From Rhizobacter sp. (GTDB lineage Bacteria > Pseudomonadota > Gammaproteobacteria > Burkholderiales > Burkholderiaceae_C): a DNA stretch of 8,337 nt. The stretch covers positions 1 through 8,337 of the forward strand of contig JANYFX010000155.1 of NCBI GenBank assembly GCA_025359585.1, read 5' to 3'. Each line of letters starts with the position of its first letter. Positions within the stretch are counted from its first letter, which is position 1. Made by a program: the position numbers and the translations under genes. The notes under the pieces are model-generated. The model did not search any database, was not told where the DNA came from, and worked only from the letters and a program-made list of their open reading frames with translations. Of the stretch, positions 1-6,716 are shown one piece after another.

Positions 1-456
1 CTGGAAGAAGGCGTGCACATCCGCGACATGCGCTCCATCGTCGAGAGCCTGGCCGAACACGCCGCCACCGTGACCGACCCTGCCGAGCTGGCGCGCCGCA
101 TCCGCATTCATCTGGCGCCGAGCATCGTGCAGCAGATCTACGGCCCGACCAAAGAGCTCGACGTGATCGCGTTGGAGCCCGAACTCGAACGCCTCGTCAC
201 GCAGGCACTCAATTCGCCGCATGGCGCCGCGCTCGACCCGGGTGTCGCCGACACGCTGGCGCGCAGCGCCGCCGACTCTGCCAAGCGCCAGGAAGACTTG
301 GGCCTGCCGGCCTGCCTGCTGGTGCCCGACATGATCCGCGCGCCAATGGCGCGATTGCTCAAACGTGCCGCACCGCGCTTGCGTGTGCTCGGCCACAGTG
401 AAATCCCAGAGACACATTCGATCCGCATCGGGTCGATCATTGGAGCCAACGCATGA
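1..456 (+). CDS. flhA: Flagellar export gate protein FlhA, C-terminal fragment
   Basis: This is the last 151 codons of FlhA; the reading frame is open at the first base, so the start lies upstream of the window. FlhA is the large inner-membrane subunit of the flagellar type III export gate, and its cytoplasmic C-terminal domain forms a nonameric ring that docks export chaperone-substrate complexes. Only part of that cytoplasmic domain is visible, with no membrane segments. The family pattern is clear: an EEGVHIRDMRSI stretch at the start, then SLAEHA, then the late LLVPDMIRAPMARLL segment and the terminal VLGHSEIP...IRIGSI strand. The stop TGA (454-456) overlaps the flhF start as ATGA, which implies translational coupling. 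The identification is firm; nothing looks damaged in the visible portion. Confidence 0.95.
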   Translation: MEEGVHIRDMRSIVESLAEHAATVTDPAELARRIRIHLAPSIVQQIYGPTKELDVIALEPELERLVTQALNSPHGAALDPGVADTLARSAADSAKRQEDLGLPACLLVPDMIRAPMARLLKRAAPRLRVLGHSEIPETHSIRIGSIIGANA

Positions 457-1979
457 ACGTCCGACGTTTCACCGCACGTACTTCGCGTGACGCACTCGTT
501 CTGGTCCGCCAGGCTCTCGGCGAAGACGCGGTGGTGCTCTCCACCAAGCCTTGTGCCGACGGCATCGAGGTGCTCGCCATGGCCCCCGAAGGCATGCGCC
601 AGGTCGAGCGTTATTCGCAGGCCGAGCCGGCCGCCGCCGCACCGGCGCGTGGCAACGCCCGTCCCGATTTCGTGAACTCGGTGCAAGCAGTCGAAGACGA
701 CGTGGCCCAGCTCTCGATGAGCACGCTGTCGTTCCAGGACTATGTGCGCGAGCGCATGCTCAAGCGCCGCCAGGCGGCGATGGGCAACGCGCCTCGCGGC
801 GCCGCGCCGGCAGAAACCGAAGCCCTGTTCGAGCGCACCAGCGTGCTCGAACAGCGCATGACCGAACGCGCGCCGGCAGCGCTGCCGCTGGTGTCTGCAA
901 CGCCTGCCGTGGCTGCCGCTCCCGCTGTGCTGCGCGAGCCGATGCCGCTGTTGCGTGACACCGCGCCGCTGCGCAGCGAGATCCACGTGCCCGACCTCGC
1001 CGCGCAAGCCGCGAGCGAAAGCAACGCACGCCGCGACCAGCAAGACATGATGAACGAGCTGCGCCAGGTCAAGGGCCTGATCGAAGAACGCTTCGGCGCG
1101 CTGGCCTTCATCGAAAAACTGCAGCGCCAGCCGGGCCAGGCCCGCCTGACGCAGAAGCTGCTCGACTGCGGCTATTCACCGGCCCTGATCCGCAAGCTCG
1201 GCGACAGCCTGCCGCAAGACGTGGCCGACGAATCGACCTGGGCTGCGAGCGTGTTGGAGCGCAACCTGATCACCGCCGAACACGACGCGCCGCTCGAAGA
1301 CCAGGGCGGCGTCTACGCGCTGGTCGGCGCCACCGGCGTCGGCAAGACGACCACCACGGCGAAGATCGCCGCGGCCTTCGCCACCAAGTACGGCGCCAGC
1401 AACCTCGGCCTGATCACGCTCGACGCGTACCGCATCGGCGCCCACGAACAGCTGCGCGCTTATGGCCGCATCCTCGGCGTGCCGGTGCACACCGCGCACG
1501 ACCGCGCTTCGCTCGAAGACCTGCTGGAGTTGCTCGCAGGCAAGAAGATGGTGCTGATCGACACCGCCGGCATGGCGCAGCGCGACACCCGCACCCGCGA
1601 GCTGCTCGACATGCTGTCGCACCGCTCGATCCAGAAGGTCCTCGTCGTCAACGCCGCTTCGCAAGGCGAGACCATCGAAGACGTGCTGATCGCCTACCGC
1701 GCCGCGGCCTGTGCCGGCATCGTGCTGTCGAAGATGGACGAAGCCGTCAAGCTCGGCCCGGCGCTCGACGCATTGATTCGCCACAAGCTCAAGGTGATCG
1801 GCGTGGCCAACGGCCAGCGCGTGCCCGAAGACTGGCACCGCCTGTCGGCCAACGCGCTGGTGCACCGCTCGATGCGCGGCGGTGGCAGCACCGCCTACAA
1901 GCTCGACGCGAGCGACGTGAGCCTCATCTTCACGGCCGCGCACGGCAACGCCGCAGCGCGCACCGCGCTGCACGCTTGA
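453..1979 (+). CDS. flhF: Flagellar biosynthesis GTPase FlhF
   Basis: This 508-residue SRP-type GTPase governs where, and in many polarly flagellated species how many, flagella are built, acting at the cytoplasmic membrane with FlhG. The N-terminal B domain covers about residues 1-55 and opens MNVRRFTARTSRDAL. A long Ala/Pro-rich linker of low conservation follows (about 55-190), then the N domain (about 195-285) and the G domain (about 286-495). All GTPase motifs are present: the P-loop GATGVGKTTTTAK at 292-304, LDAYRIGAHEQL at 323-334, DTAGM at 370-374, and SKMDE at 426-430 (family usually TKMDE). The ATG start overlaps the flhA stop by 4 nt, and the stop TGA overlaps the next start as TTGA. 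The length is at the long end for the family because of the linker. No sign of decay is seen. Confidence 0.96.
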   Translation: MNVRRFTARTSRDALVLVRQALGEDAVVLSTKPCADGIEVLAMAPEGMRQVERYSQAEPAAAAPARGNARPDFVNSVQAVEDDVAQLSMSTLSFQDYVRERMLKRRQAAMGNAPRGAAPAETEALFERTSVLEQRMTERAPAALPLVSATPAVAAAPAVLREPMPLLRDTAPLRSEIHVPDLAAQAASESNARRDQQDMMNELRQVKGLIEERFGALAFIEKLQRQPGQARLTQKLLDCGYSPALIRKLGDSLPQDVADESTWAASVLERNLITAEHDAPLEDQGGVYALVGATGVGKTTTTAKIAAAFATKYGASNLGLITLDAYRIGAHEQLRAYGRILGVPVHTAHDRASLEDLLELLAGKKMVLIDTAGMAQRDTRTRELLDMLSHRSIQKVLVVNAASQGETIEDVLIAYRAAACAGIVLSKMDEAVKLGPALDALIRHKLKVIGVANGQRVPEDWHRLSANALVHRSMRGGGSTAYKLDASDVSLIFTAAHGNAAARTALHA

Positions 1980-2863
1980 ACCCCCGAAGCACCGACCCGA
2001 GCCTGCACGCCGCCATGCAAGAACTGATTTCCCGCCCGATGCCGCTCGACCAGGCCGACGGCCTGCGCCGCCTGTTCGCCCACAAGCGTGTGTGCATGGT
2101 GCCGGTGGTCTCGAACCCGAACGTCGCCTTCGGCGGTGTGATGCTCGAACGCCTGTGCACGGCGTTTGCCGAACACGGCAAACACACGCTGGTGGTCGAT
2201 GCTTCCGAGCGTGCCAGCGAGCCTTTCGAGATGGCGGCGATCGACCTGTCGGCCTGCATCGAAAAACTCTCACCCCAGGTTTCGTACCTCGCGGCACGCG
2301 GCCTGCCGCTGCGCCATGTGAACGCGGCCGGCTCGACCGCTTCGTTCCTGCAAGCCGCGATGCAGGCCGCACCGGGTTGCGACGTGCTGCTGGTGCACGC
2401 CAGCGCCTCCGACCTGTGCCGCTTGTTCATGCGCAGCGGTGACGCGACCAGCGTGCGCCCGCTGCTGCTCGCCGACGACCGGCCTGCCAGCGTGACCCAC
2501 GCCTTCGCCGCGATGAAGTTGCTCACGCAGCGTGCCGGCCTGGTCGTGCACGACCTGCTGCTCGGTGCCGCCGCGCACTCGCCGCGTTCCGAGCGCATCG
2601 CGATGCAGCTCGCCACCTGCGCCGACGACTTTCTCGGCGCGGTGCTGCGCGACTGGGTCCAGATCGACCCGGCGACAGACGCCCGCGAAGCGCCCACGCC
2701 CGAGCTGCGCCGCCTGGTGCGCGAGCAGCTGCGCAGCGCGCTCGGTGAGACCACGCTGGCCGAGGCCGCACCACCCGCCGCCGCCCGAACCCTTGCCCGC
2801 CCGACCCACACGACGCGGGCCACCGGCCGCTCGAACCCTGCACCGGCCCGTGCAGCCCACTGA
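1976..2863 (+). CDS. flhG: Degenerate FlhG/FleN-like (MinD-family) protein lacking Walker A
   Basis: The product is 295 residues and lies directly behind flhF, where FlhG is expected. FlhG is a MinD-type ATPase that limits flagellar number and stimulates the FlhF GTPase through an N-terminal helix with a DQAxxLR motif. That helix is present: DQADGLRRLF at 25-34. The next part keeps the MinD layout, a strand (VCMVPVV, 39-45), a loop, a helix, then GKHTLVVDAS (68-77) with Asp75. The deviant Walker A loop GKGGVGKT is absent, however; residues 46-54 read SNPNVAFGG, without lysine or threonine. ATP binding is therefore unlikely. The last 40 or so residues are a Pro/Ala/Arg/Thr tail. The start is taken as TTG at 1976 because it couples to the flhF stop (TTGA). 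An in-frame ATG at 2015 would still keep DQADGLRRLF. The assignment by motif and position is good; function as an ATPase is doubtful. Confidence 0.8.
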   Translation: MNPRSTDPSLHAAMQELISRPMPLDQADGLRRLFAHKRVCMVPVVSNPNVAFGGVMLERLCTAFAEHGKHTLVVDASERASEPFEMAAIDLSACIEKLSPQVSYLAARGLPLRHVNAAGSTASFLQAAMQAAPGCDVLLVHASASDLCRLFMRSGDATSVRPLLLADDRPASVTHAFAAMKLLTQRAGLVVHDLLLGAAAHSPRSERIAMQLATCADDFLGAVLRDWVQIDPATDAREAPTPELRRLVREQLRSALGETTLAEAAPPAAARTLARPTHTTRATGRSNPAPARAAH

Positions 2864-2871
2864 ATCTTCCC

Positions 2872-2875
2872 GGAG
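2872..2875 (+). promoter_or_regulatory. Ribosome binding site of fliA
   Basis: A GGAG core lies 7 nt before the ATG at 2883. It fixes the fliA start: the open frame runs on upstream through the flhG-like gene, but only this ATG gives a normal-length sigma-28 protein with a good Shine-Dalgarno sequence. Confidence 0.75.
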
Positions 2876-2882
2876 CGCTTGC

Positions 2883-3596
2883 ATGTACACCGCCAAAGGC
2901 CAACTCGACCTCAACTCGCAGCTCAAGCAGTACAGCTCGCTGGTGCGGCGCCTGGCCCACCAGATGATCGCCAAGCTGCCGGCCAACGTCGAGATCGACG
3001 ACCTGATCCAGGTCGGCATGATCGGCCTGACCGACGCCTTGTCGCGCTTCGACGCGGCGCAGGGCGTGATGTTCGAGACCTTTGCCACCCAGCGCATCCG
3101 CGGCGCCATGCTCGACGAGCTGCGGGGCAACGACTACCTCTCGCGTGGCACGCGCAAACAACAGCGCTCGATCGAATCGGCGGTGCACAAGCTGGAGCAG
3201 AAGCTCGGGCGCGCCCCGGTCGAAAGCGAGATCGCCCGCGAGATGGGCACCACGCTGGCCGAATACCAGGAGCTGCTCGGCAAGGTGCGCGGCACCCAGC
3301 TCGTGTACCTGGAAGACATGTCGGGCGACGAAGGCGACAACGACTTTCTCGACCGGCACGTGGCCGACGACAACGTCAACCCGTTGGCGCAGCTGCAAGA
3401 CCAGCGCATGCGCGAGGCGCTGGTCGAAGCCATCAAGGTCTTGCCCGAGCGCGAGCAGTACGTGATGAGCATGTACTACGAACACGACATGAACCTCAAA
3501 GAGATCGCCGCCGTGCTCAAGGTCACCGAGTCGCGCGTTTGCCAACTGCACAGCCAGTCGATCGCGCGTTTGCGCGTGAAGCTGCGCGCTTACTGA
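2883..3596 (+). CDS. fliA: RNA polymerase sigma-28 factor FliA
   Basis: FliA directs RNA polymerase to late flagellar and chemotaxis promoters and is normally held off by FlgM until the hook is finished. The product is 237 residues, matching the usual length of about 240. Sigma region 2 is at about residues 20-81, with the conserved core IDDLIQVGMIGLTDAL (38-53), MFETFATQRIRGAM (63-76) and LRGNDYLSR (80-88). Region 3 (about 95-145) contains KLGRAPVESEIAREMG. Region 4 (about 180-237) has LPEREQYVMSMYY (188-199) and the helix-turn-helix LKEIAAVLKVTESRVCQLHS (205-224). The ATG is chosen by the GGAG site and by length. The gene lies 19 nt after the flhG-like stop and 7 nt before the receptor gene, so it is likely part of the flhA operon. 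Nothing unusual is seen in the protein. Confidence 0.97.
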   Translation: MYTAKGQLDLNSQLKQYSSLVRRLAHQMIAKLPANVEIDDLIQVGMIGLTDALSRFDAAQGVMFETFATQRIRGAMLDELRGNDYLSRGTRKQQRSIESAVHKLEQKLGRAPVESEIAREMGTTLAEYQELLGKVRGTQLVYLEDMSGDEGDNDFLDRHVADDNVNPLAQLQDQRMREALVEAIKVLPEREQYVMSMYYEHDMNLKEIAAVLKVTESRVCQLHSQSIARLRVKLRAY

Positions 3597-3603
3597 TCGG
3601 CAT

Positions 3604-4971
3604 GTGATGGGCATGCTTTCGTCGATGTGGGGGCGCAGTGCGCCAGAGCCGGTGCCGGCCGTCTGGGCCGACTCGGCGGTGCCCGAAACACAGGCCAACC
3701 TGCGCGCCGCGATCCAGACCTTCGGCCAGCAGGCCTCGACCATCGGCCGCGAGTCGGCCGAAGCGCGCGGGTTGCTCGACGACACCACCAAGGCTTCGGA
3801 GCGCGGTGCGCTGGCGGTCGCTTCCTTGACCTCGCAGGTCAAGGACATCACCGGCGCGCAAAACAGCATCGGTGCGGCATCGACCGCCGGCCTCGGTGCG
3901 GTCGAGCGTGTGCGTGTGGCGGTGGAAAACGTCGGCCGTGAAGTCGGCGCCGTGGTCGCGACGCTGCGCGACGTGGCGCAGGCCGCGCAGAGCATCACGC
4001 AGATCGCGTTGCAGACCCGGTTGGTGGCGTTCAACGCCTCGGTCGAGGCCAAACGTGCCGGTGATGCCGGGCGCGGTTTCGGCGTGGTGGCCGATGCGGT
4101 GAAAGACCTGGCCGGCAAGGTCGAGTCGTCGTCGAACGAAATCATGCGCACGGTGAGCCTGCTCGACAAGCGCATCGATGCGTTGGCGCGCGAGATTCGC
4201 GTCGACGCCGATGCATCCAAGCGCGGCGATTTTCACAAGGCGCTCGGCGACGTGCAGGGCGCCGTCGCCAGCATCATCAGCGCGGCCGAACAGAGCCGCG
4301 CGATCTGCGGCGGGCTCGATTCGCAGATGGCCTCGATCGCCGCCGAGATGGGCCAGACCGGTCGCGCGCTGGGCGCCGCGATGAAGCGCAGCGACACCTT
4401 GCTCGATGTCTCTGAACACCTGATCGAGCTGGTGGCGCAGTGTGACGTGGAGACCGAAGACACGCCGTACATCCACGCGGCGATGGACGCCGCGGGCCAG
4501 CTCGGCGAGCTGCTCGAAGACGCCCTGCACAGCGGTGCGATCTCGCTCGCCCACCTCTTCGATGAGGCTTACAAGCCGATCCCCGGCACCAACCCTGCGC
4601 AGCACACGACCCGTTTCGTCGAACTCGCCGACCAGCTGTTTCCACCGGTGCAGGAGCTCCGGCTGGAGCTCAGCAACAAGGTCGTGTTCTGCATCGCCGT
4701 CGACCGCAACGGCTACGTGGCCACGCACAACAACAAGTACAACCACCCGCAGCGCGGCGACCTGGCCTGGGACAGCGCCAACAGCCGCTACCGCCGCATC
4801 TTCAACGACCGCACCGGCCTGGCTTCGGCTCGCAACACCCGGCCGTTCCTGCTGCAGACCTACCGGCGTGACATGGGCGGTGGCAACTTCATGGTGATGA
4901 AAGAAGCAGCGGCGCCGATCACCGTGAACGGCCGGCACTGGGGCGGCGTGCGGCTGGCTTTCAAATTCTGA
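3604..4971 (+). CDS. Soluble methyl-accepting chemotaxis-type protein with C-terminal sensor-like domain
   Basis: This 455-residue protein has no hydrophobic membrane segment and no HAMP domain, so it should be cytoplasmic. Residues about 30-290 are mostly helical, Ala-rich and coiled-coil-like, with the chemoreceptor signalling tip at 131-172: IALQTRLVAFNASVEA (134-149), then RAGDAGRGFGVVADAVKDLA (151-170). The tip binds CheA/CheW in known receptors. Residues about 300-455 form a second domain containing FDEAYKPIPGTNP (319-331), VDRNGYVATHN (367-377), RYRRIFNDRTGLASARN (395-411), LLQTYRRDMGGG (416-427) and the end GRHWGGVRLAFK. I know this pattern from the C-termini of many proteobacterial receptors, where it looks like a small Cache/PAS-like module; its ligand is unknown to me. 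No CheR-binding pentapeptide is seen at the C-terminus. The start is GTG 3604 or ATG 3607; ATG 3613 is also possible. The position just behind fliA suggests co-expression with late flagellar genes. Confidence 0.88.
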   Translation: MMGMLSSMWGRSAPEPVPAVWADSAVPETQANLRAAIQTFGQQASTIGRESAEARGLLDDTTKASERGALAVASLTSQVKDITGAQNSIGAASTAGLGAVERVRVAVENVGREVGAVVATLRDVAQAAQSITQIALQTRLVAFNASVEAKRAGDAGRGFGVVADAVKDLAGKVESSSNEIMRTVSLLDKRIDALAREIRVDADASKRGDFHKALGDVQGAVASIISAAEQSRAICGGLDSQMASIAAEMGQTGRALGAAMKRSDTLLDVSEHLIELVAQCDVETEDTPYIHAAMDAAGQLGELLEDALHSGAISLAHLFDEAYKPIPGTNPAQHTTRFVELADQLFPPVQELRLELSNKVVFCIAVDRNGYVATHNNKYNHPQRGDLAWDSANSRYRRIFNDRTGLASARNTRPFLLQTYRRDMGGGNFMVMKEAAAPITVNGRHWGGVRLAFKF

Positions 4972-4990
4972 GTCGCGTCGGGCCTGCACG

Positions 4991-5713
4991 GTGATCGCGC
5001 TTTGGCCGCTGCCGGCGCTGTGCGTCTGGGCGCTGGGCTGGGCCGTGTTCGCCGGCCTGCGCTGGCTCGGCGCGCCGCTCGTGGTGGCGATCTTTCTGGC
5101 GGTGTCTCTCGGCGCCGCGTCGAGCGCGATCGGCAACACGCCGTGGCGGCGCGTCTTCGTCGCGTCAGGTTTCCCCTTGTCGCTGGCCGCCTCCGGCGTG
5201 GCCGGCGCGATGCCGGCCTGGGGCTGGCTGCTGCCGCTCGCGGTGCTGCTGCTGATGTATCCGATCAACGCGTGGCGCGATGCGCCGCTGTTCCCCACAC
5301 CGACAGGCGCTTTGCTCGGCCTGGCGCCGCTGGTTCCGCTGGCGCCGCAAGCCCGGGTGCTCGACGCCGGCTGCGGCCTCGGTGCCGGTTTGCAGGAACT
5401 GCAACGTGCCTACCCGCAGGCCGAGCTTCACGGTCTGGAGTGGAGCTGGCCGCTGCGTTGGGTCTGCGCGCTGCGCTGCCGCTTTGCGCGGGTGCGGCGC
5501 GCCGACATCTGGGCCGCGGACTGGTCGGGCTTCGACCTCGTCTATCTCTTTCAGCGCCCCGAGAGCCTGCCGCGTGCGCTGGAAAAAGCGCGCCGTGAAC
5601 TGCGCCCCGGCGCGTGGCTCGCGAGCCTGGAGTTCTGCGCCAAGGACGTGGTGCCGACCCGCGTGCTGGCCTGCGACGACGGCCGCCGCGTCTGGCTCTA
5701 CCAGATGCCTTAG
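4991..5713 (+). CDS. Membrane-anchored class I SAM-dependent methyltransferase
   Basis: The product is 240 residues. The N-terminal hundred residues are hydrophobic, with likely membrane helices at about 4-22, 26-44, 58-75 and 76-91. They are followed by YPINAWRDAPLFPTP (90-104), a stretch I associate with a betaproteobacterial methyltransferase family. The catalytic domain then begins: motif I VLDAGCGLGAGL at 123-134 binds SAM, an acidic residue ends the next strand (HGLEWS, Glu150), and FDLVYLFQRPESL (181-193) fits motif IV. ELRPGAWLASLEF (203-215) fits the late strand region. The substrate is unknown, and nothing resembles CheR or FliB beyond the Rossmann fold. The GTG start at 4991 lies 19 nt after the receptor stop; no strong Shine-Dalgarno sequence is visible, so the start is uncertain. 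The TAG stop (5711-5713) shares bases with the TAA stop of the converging hydrolase. Co-transcription with fliA and the receptor is an inference from spacing only. Confidence 0.83.
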   Translation: MIALWPLPALCVWALGWAVFAGLRWLGAPLVVAIFLAVSLGAASSAIGNTPWRRVFVASGFPLSLAASGVAGAMPAWGWLLPLAVLLLMYPINAWRDAPLFPTPTGALLGLAPLVPLAPQARVLDAGCGLGAGLQELQRAYPQAELHGLEWSWPLRWVCALRCRFARVRRADIWAADWSGFDLVYLFQRPESLPRALEKARRELRPGAWLASLEFCAKDVVPTRVLACDDGRRVWLYQMP

Positions 5714-6594
5714 GGCCGCGCGGGCGTGGCCTCGATGAAGGCCACCACGTCGTCGCGCACCGGCGCGAGCCAGCGCAGCGGGCCGGCGAAAGCACCGGCC
5801 AGCGTGACATGGTTGACGCGCTCGTAGAGCTTCAGCGTGACCGGCACGCTGGCGGCTTGCAGCTTGTTGGCCAGGCCGACCGTGTTGCGTTGCGGGTTGA
5901 CGAGTTTGTCGTTGATGGCGGCTCCGAGAAACGTGCGCGGCGCGCCCGCGCCTGCGTGCTCCAGCGGTTGTGTGCCGGGCGGGTAGTTCGGGTGGAAAAA
6001 CACCGGCTGCGCGTCGACGTTCGTCATCGGCAAGAAGTCGTAGGGGCCGGCCAGGCCGATCCAGCCTGCGAGTTCGGCGGGTGTGTGGCCGGTGGGCGCG
6101 AGCCAGCGCGCATCGAGCGCCAGCATCGCGGCGTTGTAGGCGCCGGCGCTGTGGCCCATCACGAACACGCGCTTCGGGTTGCCACCGAGCCGCGCCGACT
6201 CCGTCAAGCCGAAGGCCAGCGCGAGCGCGCTGTCGTTCAGAAACTCGGGGTAGCGTACTTCCGGGTAGAGCCGGTAGTCGGCCACGAGTGTCAGCACGCC
6301 GCGCGCGGCCAGAGCCTCGGCCACGAACTTGTAGTCGGCTCGCTCGCCGCTGTTCCACGAACCCCCGTAGAAAAACACCACGGTGGGCCAGCCACCGGCC
6401 GGCGCTGCGCTGGTGGGTTGGTACAGGTCGAGCTTCTGGCGCGCGAGCGGGCCATAGGGCACGTCTGCCGTGAAGATGTGGGTGCTGCGTGAGGCCAGTG
6501 CGTTGAGCGTGGCCGTGGGCGAACAGGCCGCGAGCGCCAGCAGCGCCAGCAGCGGCAGTGCGATCCAGAGCAGCAGTAGTTTGAGGAGGTGCAA
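5710..6594 (-). CDS. Lipoprotein alpha/beta hydrolase (esterase-like)
   Basis: The product is 294 residues. It starts with a lipoprotein signal peptide: a hydrophobic run after Lys5 and a lipobox LAAC with Cys24 as the probable lipidated residue, so the enzyme should be membrane-tethered and periplasmic. The mature part is an alpha/beta hydrolase of the carboxylesterase/BD-FAE type. The oxyanion loop is VVFFYGGSW (72-80), with YGG in place of the common HGG. The nucleophile elbow is GHSAG with Ser149, the acid is probably Asp229 (GAAINDKLV), and the histidine is His262 (RVNHVTL). VADYRLYP (104-111) is also typical. The likely activity is hydrolysis of an ester; the substrate cannot be told. 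TTG at 6594 is chosen because it alone gives a proper signal peptide, a GAGAG lies just upstream, and there is no ATG or GTG nearby upstream in frame. Confidence 0.87.
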   Translation of the reverse strand: MHLLKLLLLWIALPLLALLALAACSPTATLNALASRSTHIFTADVPYGPLARQKLDLYQPTSAAPAGGWPTVVFFYGGSWNSGERADYKFVAEALAARGVLTLVADYRLYPEVRYPEFLNDSALALAFGLTESARLGGNPKRVFVMGHSAGAYNAAMLALDARWLAPTGHTPAELAGWIGLAGPYDFLPMTNVDAQPVFFHPNYPPGTQPLEHAGAGAPRTFLGAAINDKLVNPQRNTVGLANKLQAASVPVTLKLYERVNHVTLAGAFAGPLRWLAPVRDDVVAFIEATPARP

Positions 6595-6600
6595 GGGCTT

Positions 6601-6605
6601 CTCTC
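6601..6605 (-). promoter_or_regulatory. Weak ribosome binding site of the hydrolase
   Basis: On the minus strand GAGAG stands 6 nt before the TTG at 6594. It is only a partial Shine-Dalgarno match, but it supports the TTG start that yields the lipoprotein signal peptide. Confidence 0.4.
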
Positions 6606-6677
6606 GGCGGGAGATCGGTGAGTGCGTGGTACGGACAGCGCGCCGTTTCGGATGCAGCGCGCGCCGCGCCGCGAAGC

Positions 6678-6704
6678 TTATCGGGTTCGCGCCAAGACCG
6701 AATT
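6678..6704 (-). promoter_or_regulatory. Possible sigma-28-like promoter for the hydrolase
   Basis: Read on the minus strand, positions 6685-6678 are CCCGATAA, seven of eight matches to the known sigma-28 -10 element GCCGATAA. Fifteen bases upstream is AATT (6704-6701), a poor match to the TAAA -35 element. It lies about 85 nt before the hydrolase start and in the right direction. The weak -35 keeps this tentative, and no sigma-70 promoter is more convincing in this gap. Confidence 0.3.
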
Positions 6705-6716
6705 GGGGCGCGAACC
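6684..6716. repeat. Perfect 10-bp inverted repeat upstream of the hydrolase
   Basis: The arms GGTTCGCGCC (6684-6693) and GGCGCGAACC (6707-6716) are exact reverse complements around a 13-base centre. An inner CCAA/TTGG pair (6692-6695, 6703-6706) allows an alternative fold with a 2-base bulge. It overlaps the candidate hydrolase promoter, so an operator for a dimeric regulator is one reading. There is no T-run on either side, which argues against an intrinsic terminator. Confidence 0.6.

Noticed and set aside
138..1043. Minus-strand open frame of 301 codons opposite the flhA end and the flhF start
   Set aside because: Antisense shadow with no recognisable domain.
1176..2372. Minus-strand open frame of 398 codons opposite flhF and flhG-like
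   Set aside because: Antisense to the FlhF G domain, whose motifs are all intact in the plus frame.
2532..2882. Upstream extension of the fliA frame
   Set aside because: It overlaps the flhG-like gene in another frame, is Arg/Ser/Pro-rich without homology, and the GGAG-ATG at 2883 gives the right FliA length.
2523..4220. Long minus-strand open frame (565 codons) opposite flhG-like, fliA and the receptor
   Set aside because: It lies antisense to three recognisable genes; its product is low-complexity and matches no family. Such frames are common opposite GC-rich genes.
3523..5298. Minus-strand open frame of 591 codons opposite the receptor and methyltransferase
   Set aside because: Same reason: antisense to well-supported genes, with His/Arg/Ala-rich shadow composition and no domain.
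4991..5713. Methyltransferase as a CheR-type receptor methylase
   Set aside because: It has membrane helices and lacks CheR domain features; only the generic SAM-binding fold is shared.
5781..5800. Hairpin GGCCGG/CCGGCC as a terminator for the methyltransferase
   Set aside because: The 6-bp stem lies within hydrolase coding sequence and has no T-run; such stems are frequent in this GC-rich DNA.
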